The position numbers and the translations under genes are program-made. From NCBI GenBank assembly GCA_035998495.1, contig DASYHP010000067.1, positions 1 to 64,000 on the forward strand: 64,000 bases of DNA, in the 5' to 3' direction. This DNA comes from Mesorhizobium_B sp035998495. Its GTDB lineage: Bacteria; Pseudomonadota; Alphaproteobacteria; Rhizobiales; Rhizobiaceae. This document shows, in pieces, positions 17,901 through 23,699 of the stretch; position 1 is the first letter of the stretch; every line of letters starts with the position of its first letter. Under the pieces are notes generated by a model that was not told the DNA's origin, made no database searches, and saw nothing but the letters and a program-made list of their open reading frames with translations.

Positions 17901-20824
17901 TCGGTGAACACGCCGTCCACCTCGCCGCGCGCCTGGGCAAGCTTGTCGAGGTCCTGGGCCAGCGCGCCGGCAAGCGACGCCCGGCCGGCCTCGAGGTCTT
18001 GAACGAAGTTTTCCCGCGTGGTCTCCAGCACCTGGCGGTGCTCGGCCACGATGCCGTTCAGCTCGCCGCGCGCTTCCGCGACCCTGGCGAGATCGGCTTC
18101 CAGCGCCTGCGACAACTCCTGCCGGCCTTTGGCCAGCCGCTCGGCCTGCGCCGCAACAAGCCCCTGGATGAGCGCGTCGATTTCGGCGCGGGCGGAGTCC
18201 ACCTTCTGCAGGTCGGCTTCAAGCGCGCGGCGCAGGATGTCGCGGCCTTCGGCCAGCTTCTCCACCTGGCCCGCCACGAGCCCGTCAATGGAGGCGCGGC
18301 TTTCTGCAAGCCTGGTCAGGTCGTCCTGCAGGGCGGTGGACATGGAGACGCGGCCTTGCTCCAGCCGGTCCATGAACTCGGCCTGCACACCTTCGAGCAG
18401 GGCGGAATGCCGGCCGAAGAGCTCGACCATGCCGGCGCGCGCCTCGCTCAGCCGGCCCATGTCCTCGCGCAAGGCGTCCGACATGGCGGCACGGCTCGAT
18501 TCCAGGTTCCCGATGAAATCCATGCGCGCGTTGTCGAGCGCGCCGACATGCTCGGCCACGACCGCGCCGATCTCGCCGCGGGCGCCGGAGAGCTTCTCCA
18601 GGTCCTGCTCCAGCGCTTGGCCGATCGCCGCCCGGTCCTCCTCCAGCCGGCGGGCGAACTCGTCGCGGGCGTCGTCCAGCATGGCGGAGTGGCGCGTCAT
18701 CAGGGCGTCGAGCGCGCTGCGCGCGCTGGCGAGCTTGCCCAAATCCTCCTGCAGGACGTCGGCCATCGCCGCCCGTCCGCTCTGCAGCCGCTCACTGAAA
18801 TCGGTCCGGGCGGAGGCCAGCGCGCCGGAGAACTCCGACACCACGCCGTCCAGTTCGGCGCGAACCCCGGCCACCTGGCGCAGGTCGTGCGCGAGCACGT
18901 TCGACAGCCTGCTCCGGCCGGACTCCAGGCTCGCCTCGAAGGCCTTGCGGGCGCCCTCCAGAACGGCCGAATGGTTCTGGACGAGGGCCTCCATGCCGGA
19001 GCGGGTTTCGGCCAGCCGCGACAGGTCGTCTTCCATCACGCGCGACACGGCCGCCGCGCCCTGGTCGAGGGTCCGGGCGAGCTCCGTGCGTCCGGCTTCC
19101 AGGCTCTGGACGGTCTCGGAGCGGGCCTGTTCGAGCAGCGCGGAGTGCTCCTCCACCAGGCTTTGCAGAGCCTCGCGCGCGCCCGAAAGCTTGGTGACGT
19201 CGTCCTCCACGACGCGCGACAGCGCGGCGCGGCCTTCCTCGAAGCGCTCGGCGAGCTCGGCCCGCCGCGTCTCCAGCATGCCGGAAGCGGCCTGCACGGC
19301 ATCACCCATCTCCACGCCGATGCGCGCGGCACCTTCGTCGATCGCCTCGGAGAAAGCCGTGCGGCCGGCGCTGAAGGCGCCAGCGATGTCGCGCGCGCGC
19401 TCCACAAGGATTTCGTTGATCTGCCGGGCGCGCTGGTCGAGCGCGTCGGTGAGGCGGGCGGCGCCGCCGTCGAGCGCGTCGGCGCGCGCCTGGAATTCGC
19501 CGACAAGCGCCTCGCCGCGCTCGGCCAGCAGGTTCTGCAACTCGCCCAGCCTGCCGTCGAACTGCCCGGTCATCCGCTCCATCGCGTGGTCGAGGGCGGC
19601 TGCGGCGCCGTTGGCGCGATTCTCCAGCGCCTGCGCGGCGGCATCGGTGGCCGACTCCAGCGTGGCCAGCCGGTCGTCCAAAAGGCCGGTGAAGACCTCG
19701 CCCGAAGAGGCGATGCGGTCGCCGATAGCTTCCAGGCGGGCGTCGATCTGCCCGGCCACCGAGCCGCCGCTCTCGTTCAGGCGGCCGATCAGGTCGTCGC
19801 CGGCCCTCCCGATCGACTGGGAAAGCTGGTTGGACGCCTTCTGGATGTTCTCCTCAATCATGCCGGCCGAGGCGGCCAGCTCGTCCTTGAGCGTCTCATG
19901 CGCGCCGGAGATCGAGGCGCGGACGCGTTCCGCATGGCTGACGACCGCTTCGCGCTCGCTACCGAGCCCGTCCACGAGCGCGCGGATGCGCGCCTCGTTC
20001 TCGGCATAGGCGCGCTCAAGCTCGCCGACTTCCGAATGGACGCGGGTTTCAAGCTCGACGGCGCGCGCCAAGGTGCGCTCGATGCCTTCGCCCATGGCGG
20101 CCACTTCGCGCCGCACGGCTTGGCCGAGGGCCAGCACCCGGTCCTGCGCGTCGCTTTCCGGCTCCGACAGGCGGAACGCGGCATCCGCCAGCGCCTGCGT
20201 CGTCAACCGCATTTCCTGGGCGCGGCGCACCATCACGGCGAAGCCCCAGAACAGGAAGAGCGGAACGAGCGTGCCCACCGCCACCGCGATCAGCACGGGC
20301 CGGGCCAGCGCATCGTCGAAGCTGCCGATGGTCCACAGGGCGGGGCCGACCAGGCGCTCGGCCAGCGCGACGCCCATGGCAACCCAAAGAAGCGAAAGGA
20401 AGCCGACCACCCAGTAGATGGCGGCGGAGGCGCGCGGCGCCTCGACGGCGCGGGCGGCCCTGCGCTGGCGGCGATCGTCGTTCGCGGGCGCGAATCCGCC
20501 GGGCTGGAGCGGCGGCTCGGCCGACAGCGGCGACCGCGCCGGCTGGGTCGCGGCGTCAGGCTCGCGCGGGTCGTTGGCCGGCTGCGGGGGAACGGTGGCG
20601 GGCCGCGGTTCGGGCCGGCGGGCGGCGGGCGGCGCGTCCTGCGGACGGCCCTCGCGAACCAGCTCTTCTGCTGCCTGGCTGATCTGCGCTTCCAGGTCGT
20701 CGATGGAGGTTGACATGTCGAGATCGCCGCCGGACACGCCGGTCAGGTCGATGTCGAGCGCCTGCTCGAGTTCGCGGGCGACGTCGCTTTCGGGATTCCT
20801 GGTGGTGGTCGGATTCCGCGCCAT
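11912..20824 (-). CDS. Giant membrane-anchored helical-repeat protein, growth-pole-ring-like
   Basis: A 2970-residue protein. The N-terminus (1-130) is acidic, then Pro-rich and disordered. Two membrane helices lie at about 135-156 and 175-198, and almost all the rest is Ala/Glu/Arg/Leu helix. Residues 543-1781 form about 30 tandem units of 36, 40, 47 or 58 residues with consensus LAESR-x-xIDGLV and KLAEGRD-x-LxRALExD. Residues 1875-2353 form 15 units of 29 or 40 residues with consensus FxEAExRxA. A conserved-looking C-terminal domain (about 2850-2970) contains ELWDRYQQGERDVFTRRLY. This architecture matches the very large apolipoprotein-like growth pole ring protein of Agrobacterium (about 2100 residues) and RgsE of Sinorhizobium, needed for unipolar growth; homology is inferred from architecture. 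The next plus-strand gene encodes an Hpt protein. Confidence 0.85.
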   Translation of the reverse strand: MARNPTTTRNPESDVARELEQALDIDLTGVSGGDLDMSTSIDDLEAQISQAAEELVREGRPQDAPPAARRPEPRPATVPPQPANDPREPDAATQPARSPLSAEPPLQPGGFAPANDDRRQRRAARAVEAPRASAAIYWVVGFLSLLWVAMGVALAERLVGPALWTIGSFDDALARPVLIAVAVGTLVPLFLFWGFAVMVRRAQEMRLTTQALADAAFRLSEPESDAQDRVLALGQAVRREVAAMGEGIERTLARAVELETRVHSEVGELERAYAENEARIRALVDGLGSEREAVVSHAERVRASISGAHETLKDELAASAGMIEENIQKASNQLSQSIGRAGDDLIGRLNESGGSVAGQIDARLEAIGDRIASSGEVFTGLLDDRLATLESATDAAAQALENRANGAAAALDHAMERMTGQFDGRLGELQNLLAERGEALVGEFQARADALDGGAARLTDALDQRARQINEILVERARDIAGAFSAGRTAFSEAIDEGAARIGVEMGDAVQAASGMLETRRAELAERFEEGRAALSRVVEDDVTKLSGAREALQSLVEEHSALLEQARSETVQSLEAGRTELARTLDQGAAAVSRVMEDDLSRLAETRSGMEALVQNHSAVLEGARKAFEASLESGRSRLSNVLAHDLRQVAGVRAELDGVVSEFSGALASARTDFSERLQSGRAAMADVLQEDLGKLASARSALDALMTRHSAMLDDARDEFARRLEEDRAAIGQALEQDLEKLSGARGEIGAVVAEHVGALDNARMDFIGNLESSRAAMSDALREDMGRLSEARAGMVELFGRHSALLEGVQAEFMDRLEQGRVSMSTALQDDLTRLAESRASIDGLVAGQVEKLAEGRDILRRALEADLQKVDSARAEIDALIQGLVAAQAERLAKGRQELSQALEADLARVAEARGELNGIVAEHRQVLETTRENFVQDLEAGRASLAGALAQDLDKLAQARGEVDGVFTEHSRGLEERGAAFVARLKDGRDAVSRILDEDIAKLADARAALDAMVGEHARRLEESREGMLAAFGDELSRFDESRVGLDNSVGLHVLRLAEGRTELARALDDDLHKLNDVRRSIDASLNDHLRRLEEGRDNLAHVMADDLHKLGQTRAQIDESLATHVGRLAEGRGLLARALDADLAKLAESRASIDGLVAGQVEKLAEGRDILRRALETDLKRLDEARGEITENIGTLVADQEHRLRAGRELLGQALESDLAKLAESRASIDGLVAGQVEKLAEGRNILRRALEADLQKVEAARAEVDTMLNGMISAQASRLAEGRESLTHALEADLAKLGESRAAIDQMVSSQVERLAEGRNILRRALEADLHALAEGRADLDARVAAISAEHGRQVEAGRDNLARALEADLQKLAEARGNIDNMMATQVTRLSESRDGLSAALQDDLERLAETRSDIDRAVASQVARLAEGRDALAFAIEADLHRIAEGRDALDARLRAIIDDHSRALAQGRETLSRELEGDLAKLAESRSAIDGMVAAQVEKLAEGRDVLRRALDVDLQKLTESRSALDAMAVGHMERFTETRDALARALEADLDRLHEARDSVDAQMNALLAAQAERLGEGREAMAQALEADLSRLLEARAAIDDMVTGHAERLAESRNMLRRALDDDLGRLAETRNGIESLITAQVEKLAEGRDVLARALDEDLSKLADSRASIDTLVTGQVEKLAQGRDILRRALASDLEQVGAARAELDRSVSEHAERLAGSREALARALDEDLSRLEEFRGGLDRQVAGHIGAFAERRAEISEALSSDVARIDDAFRHHAGAVAERTAAVERALASGMDNVRAVLEQSAVAAAGSLRDRVVELTTLLSGQAGEALSEADQAIARRAEATAQALLARTAEIADTFSDAERRLLDQAETTAASLAGRAGEIAQTFDAADRRLADRAERSVDALLSRGEQAADGMAARAAELGREFETARQLLAERADEASAALAARVEAAADTLQGRAAEIADGFERAEARITERAARTGAEIATQGDRLARDMAERATEMTRLMEEASRGILARSAESAETLAQRTDAAAQTMLGRAGEISRLFEEADRRLVDRTAETADALSLRADEIVRIFDEGDQRLAARAVDTAGSLARRAVELVRSFEDADGQLARRVGETADALSAQADALARVFDRAEERMTVRVDESAAALSGRAAEIAGAFDEADRRIAARIARGASEMGAQAERIVGAFGEAEERVAGLAERASGAIGDQAREIVGSFGQAEQRIAELGQRASEQIAGQAQEFAGAFSQAERRVIALSQRAASEVGAQADRVAGAFGEAEERVAALSQRTAEGIGGQADEIARSLEEAERRVAENAARVAAELDGHAARVASRFDEAAGRVAETARGTADVLDARARGVQDAIAEADGILSASAEAAGRRVADGLTEAGRRLTSVADAVSESVRERVAESEREIAERSGVITETFAAVGQHITQATNDAARSISENTRTLSQVLAEGTGEVERILDETARPLVERFTADGREIRRAIEETAAQAAERLRAEGQALNEEIARRAGETIGTVNQAREGLAGGISDVIDRVAGSSRQLNELIDLAQESLSGVEGRLTGATQRFAATTEKAAQTFSTSARLVDLNVGRVAEMSSQTLKEIAAISSRFEEHARLLNTASDLLGSAQANLVSTLDERQGALEDLAVALVRKSEDIERLMKSFEGFIENVLESAEGRTRETTEAIRTSITDSVEAAVQRFAAATDDLRRTAGAIREELDQTRAEVAKGVIEMPEEAKQSTTAIRRAVSEQINALKELGEIVARTGRTVDVSEPRPSRAEPAALPPPAARDAGPLRRTALDRPAERDGGVIEAERPARSPEAAAEPAGARRTPRNLLDGLNSLSADIARAIDHDASVELWDRYQQGERDVFTRRLYTLNGQKTFDEVRRRYHEDPEFRAVVDRYCQDFEILVRDATKGDKAAAQRFLTSETGKVYTMLAHASSRLR
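17315..17361 (-). repeat. Exact 47-base intragenic repeat, copy A
   Basis: This 47-base segment, coding residues 1155-1170 of the giant protein, is identical in DNA to 18257-18303. Neighbouring bases are also very similar. Identity at synonymous positions points to recent duplication or gene conversion between units that are otherwise diverged. Confidence 0.85.
18257..18303 (-). repeat. Exact 47-base intragenic repeat, copy B
   Basis: Identical to 17315-17361 and in phase with it; it codes residues 841-856 (ESRASIDGLVAGQVEK) of the giant protein. A third, slightly diverged copy lies just below 17130, coding the same peptide. Read assembly across these copies deserves care. Confidence 0.85.
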
Positions 20825-20966
20825 GTTGCCGCTACCCTGTACTCGTCGCGACGGCCGCCGGGAAAGGCGCAGCGGCTGAACGCGAATGGCCCATCATGCA
20901 CTCAGCCGCATCGTAGTGACGCGGCTGGCCAAAGGAAACACGCAAAACCGCCCATGCGTAAAACTT

Positions 20967-20982
20967 TAAACATCTGGTTAAC
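20967..20982. promoter_or_regulatory. Possible CtrA box in the divergent promoter
   Basis: TAAA, then seven bases, then TTAAC, one mismatch from the CtrA consensus TTAA-N7-TTAAC. It lies 143 bases before the giant gene and 152 bases before the Hpt gene. The rest of the 309-base gap 20825-21133 holds only a small GC hairpin (20984-20999) and no gene. Confidence 0.35.
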
Positions 20983-21133
20983 GCCGGCCTTGCGGCCGGG
21001 ACGCAGCCGTGTTTCCCCGGCCGAGCGGTTTACCCCGCCGGGCTTAAGGGCTCGTCCACCCGATGCCTTCAGTTTGAGCGATTGCGTCAACGAAGATTGA
21101 CCAGCTTGGTGAACGGGGCAAGGCGGGAGCGGA

Positions 21134-21466
21134 ATGACGCAAGGGCGTTTCCACAGGCAAGGCTTTCCCCAAGGGCCGCTCGACGCGGAGCACCTGGCGC
21201 GGCAAACGGGAGGGGACGCCGCGCTGGCCGCCGAGGTGCTGGCGCTCTTCGCCGGTCAGCTCCGCGACGTCCTTGGGGCGCTCGACGCCATGCCGGTCGC
21301 GGCCGTTCCGGCGGCCATGCACAAGCTGAAGGGCAGCGCGCGAGGAGTCGGCGCGTCCCTCGTCGCGGAGCGGGCCGCGGCGCTCGAGGAAGAGCCCGGC
21401 AGCGTCGCCGCGAGGCGGTCGCTCCGCGAGGCGGCGGAAGGAACGCTGCGGGCCATCTCGCCATGA
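21134..21466 (+). CDS. Stand-alone Hpt domain phosphotransfer protein
   Basis: A 110-residue protein made almost entirely of one histidine phosphotransfer helical bundle. The phosphoacceptor is H63 in MHKLKGSARGVGA, the classic HxLKGxA signature. It would shuttle phosphate between a hybrid kinase receiver and a response regulator in the cytoplasm. It is not the ChpT type, which has a dimeric kinase-like fold. No kinase or regulator is adjacent; the hybrid kinase CckA lies 10 kb away. It is divergent from the giant polar protein gene across a possible CtrA box, which hints at a link to cell-cycle or polar control, but partners are unknown. Confidence 0.85.
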   Translation: MTQGRFHRQGFPQGPLDAEHLARQTGGDAALAAEVLALFAGQLRDVLGALDAMPVAAVPAAMHKLKGSARGVGASLVAERAAALEEEPGSVAARRSLREAAEGTLRAISP

Positions 21467-21566
21467 CGGCCCCGAAGCAAAAGCGGCACGGGATGCCGCG
21501 AACGCTGCCGTTGACACGCGCGGTCCAGTGCTTATGTCGGCGCGAGCCTTCCCTGCGGAACCATCC

Positions 21567-21887
21567 ATGACCAAGCTCACCTTCATCGGCTTCGACGGCA
21601 CGCGCTTCGACGTGGAGGCCGAGAACGGCTCGACGGTGATGGAGAACGCCATTCGCAACGCGGTGCCCGGCATCGAGGCGGAGTGCGGCGGCGCCTGCGC
21701 CTGCGCCACCTGCCACGTCTATGTCGATGAGGCCTGGACGGACGCCGTCGGCCAGCCGGAGCCGATGGAGGAGGACATGCTCGATTTCGCCTACGACGTG
21801 CGGCCGACCTCGCGCCTTTCGTGCCAGATCAAGGTGCGCGACGCGCTGGACGGGCTCGTGGTCGGCGTCCCAGAACGGCAAGGCTGA
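21567..21887 (+). CDS. [2Fe-2S] ferredoxin, adrenodoxin/putidaredoxin type
   Basis: A 106-residue electron carrier. Cluster ligands are C40, C46 and C49 (C-x5-C-x2-C in CGGACACATC) and C86 in RLSCQ; C44 is an extra cysteine inside the loop. The start at 21567 gives the usual short beta strand MTKLTFIGFDG; an upstream in-frame ATG at 21528 would add 13 residues atypical of the family. A ferredoxin reductase gene follows 41 bases later, so the two probably form an electron-transfer pair. The end acceptor (a P450, Fe-S assembly or a dioxygenase) is not encoded here. Confidence 0.93.
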   Translation: MTKLTFIGFDGTRFDVEAENGSTVMENAIRNAVPGIEAECGGACACATCHVYVDEAWTDAVGQPEPMEEDMLDFAYDVRPTSRLSCQIKVRDALDGLVVGVPERQG

Positions 21888-21928
21888 CCGCGCCCGCTCC
21901 GCTCAAGACCCCTTTGGAACACCCCGCC

Positions 21929-22969
21929 ATGAACGCCCATTCGCATCCGATCGTGCAAACCGACGTGCTGATCATCGGCGCCGGCCCCGTGGGGCTGTTC
22001 GCCGTGTTCGAGCTTGGCCTCATGGACATGAAGAGCCACCTCGTGGACATCCTCGACCGGCCGGGCGGGCAATGCGCGGAGCTGTACCCGGAAAAGCCGA
22101 TCTACGACATCCCCGCTTGGCCCTCGATCTCGGGGCAGGGGCTCGTGGACCAGCTCATGGAGCAGATCGCGCCCTTCAAGCCGACCTTCACCTTCAACCG
22201 CATGATCGCGGGGCTGACGCGCCTGCCCGACGGCTCCTTCCGCGCGGTGACGGACGAAGGTGAGGCGATCCTCGCCAAGGTGATCGTGATCGCGGCGGGC
22301 GGGGGGTCGTTCCAGCCCAAGCGGCCGCCCATCCCCGGCATCGAGGCCTATGAAGGCAAGAGCGTGTTCTACTCGGTTCGCCGCATGGAGGAGTTTCGCG
22401 GCCAGGACGTGCTGATCGTGGGCGGCGGGGATTCCGCGATGGACTGGACGCTCAACCTCCAGCCCATCGCAAGGAGCGTGACGCTCGTCCACCGCCGCCC
22501 GGAGTTCCGCGCCGCGCCCGACAGCGTGAACAAGATGTACGCGCTCCAGGAAATGAAGAAGCTCGAATTCCAGGTCGGCCAGGTGACCGCGCTCAAGGGC
22601 GAGGACGGCCAGCTTGCCGCGGCGGTCGTCAAGGGGCCGGACGGCGACGTGGAGATCCCCTCGACGCGCATGCTGCCCTTCTTCGGGCTGACGATGAAGC
22701 TGGGGCCGATCGCCGACTGGGGGCTGAACCTGCACGAGAACCTGATCACGGTGGATACCGAGAGGTTCGAGACGTCGGAGCCGGGCATCTTCGCCGTGGG
22801 CGACATCAACTGGTACCCCGGCAAGCTGAAGCTGATCCTGTCAGGCTTCCACGAGGTCGCGCTGATGGCGCAGGCGGCGAAACGGATCGTCAGCCCCGGC
22901 GAGCGCGTGGTGTTCCAGTACACGACTTCGTCCACGAGCCTGCAGAAGAAGCTGGGCGTGACGGGATAG
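21929..22969 (+). CDS. Ferredoxin--NADP(+) reductase, thioredoxin-reductase-like (type 2)
   Basis: FAD enzyme of 346 residues with two dinucleotide folds: GAGPVG at residues 17-22 for FAD and VGGGDSAMD in the middle for NADPH. The CxxC disulfide of thioredoxin reductase is absent, and the C-terminal extension ending in TSLQKKLGV is typical of the YumC/alphaproteobacterial FNR branch. It passes electrons between NADPH and ferredoxin, and the preceding gene is a [2Fe-2S] ferredoxin. A frame open upstream to 21821 overlaps the ferredoxin gene; the ATG at 21929 starting MNAHSHPIVQTDVLIIG is preferred. It ends two bases from the convergent DUF922 gene. Confidence 0.93.
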   Translation: MNAHSHPIVQTDVLIIGAGPVGLFAVFELGLMDMKSHLVDILDRPGGQCAELYPEKPIYDIPAWPSISGQGLVDQLMEQIAPFKPTFTFNRMIAGLTRLPDGSFRAVTDEGEAILAKVIVIAAGGGSFQPKRPPIPGIEAYEGKSVFYSVRRMEEFRGQDVLIVGGGDSAMDWTLNLQPIARSVTLVHRRPEFRAAPDSVNKMYALQEMKKLEFQVGQVTALKGEDGQLAAAVVKGPDGDVEIPSTRMLPFFGLTMKLGPIADWGLNLHENLITVDTERFETSEPGIFAVGDINWYPGKLKLILSGFHEVALMAQAAKRIVSPGERVVFQYTTSSTSLQKKLGVTG

Positions 22970-22971
22970 CG

Positions 22972-23607
22972 CTAAGGCTGCGAAGCAGCGTCCATCCGTT
23001 CCAGACGCCGTTCCAGGAGGCGCAGGATGCGGCTCTCGAAGTTCTTGCCTTCCACGCGGTCGAAGCTCGCCTGCTCGGCGTCGTGCTTGGCGAGGATGCG
23101 ATCGCTCAACGCCTGGACCTTGGCGCTTGCTTGCGCGCAATCGCGGAAATTGCCAAGCGCGCGCAGGGCGTTCTCCAGCTCCCGCGCATGGCGCTTGGCG
23201 ATGGAGACATGGCTTTCCTCATGCCGCTTGATGTCGGCGGCCAGCGTGTCCCAGATCAGGCGCGTGTCCTGCTCGGCGCCGCCCGGCCGCCGCCAGCGCG
23301 GCAGGGTAAGCCTGGCGCTGACGGACACGTCGGCCCTGCTGATCCGGCAGGATCGCGGCGTCTCAGCGAAATCGAGCTTGCTGTTGAAGGACAGGCTGGT
23401 CGCGCCGGGATGGCGCCGGCCGGCGCTCCCCACTTTCGGTCCGCGGCGGGCGAGCTCCGCCTCGATCTCGCCGAGCGTCGCCCCGCCCACCGTGAAATAG
23501 CTGTAGGTCTTGGAGAGGTTCGCCGCCGGCGCCGCGCCGGGCGCAAGCGCGCTCAGAGCCGCCGCGGCGCTCAGCAACAGGCAGAATCTCGTCGAACTCA
23601 GGCGCAT
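22972..23607 (-). CDS. Secreted DUF922 protein with HExxH motif
   Basis: A 211-residue exported protein. MRLSSTRFCLLLSAAAALS and the following AxA region form a signal peptide, which fixes the start at 23607; an in-frame upstream ATG at 23703 would bury it. The motif KRHEESHVSIA contains HExxH, as in putative secreted zinc-dependent proteases of the DUF922 family, followed by helices rich in Glu and Arg. Protease activity is a family prediction not shown by experiment that I know of. It follows the antiporter gene in the same direction after about 90 bases. Confidence 0.85.
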   Translation of the reverse strand: MRLSSTRFCLLLSAAAALSALAPGAAPAANLSKTYSYFTVGGATLGEIEAELARRGPKVGSAGRRHPGATSLSFNSKLDFAETPRSCRISRADVSVSARLTLPRWRRPGGAEQDTRLIWDTLAADIKRHEESHVSIAKRHARELENALRALGNFRDCAQASAKVQALSDRILAKHDAEQASFDRVEGKNFESRILRLLERRLERMDAASQP

Positions 23608-23699
23608 GGGCGTCTCACTCCTTCGGGCCAAGTTGCGCCTGACGGATGGCGGCGGCAACCCGAATTCCCGTTTGTGGGGCCGTCGCGGCTGAGATCCCG

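Noticed and set aside
11762..20713. Several very long open frames on the plus strand opposite the giant gene
   Set aside because: The giant gene's biased Glu/Ala/Arg codons leave the opposite strand without stops. Those frames have no start signals or family-like sequence and mirror the repeat periods of the real gene.
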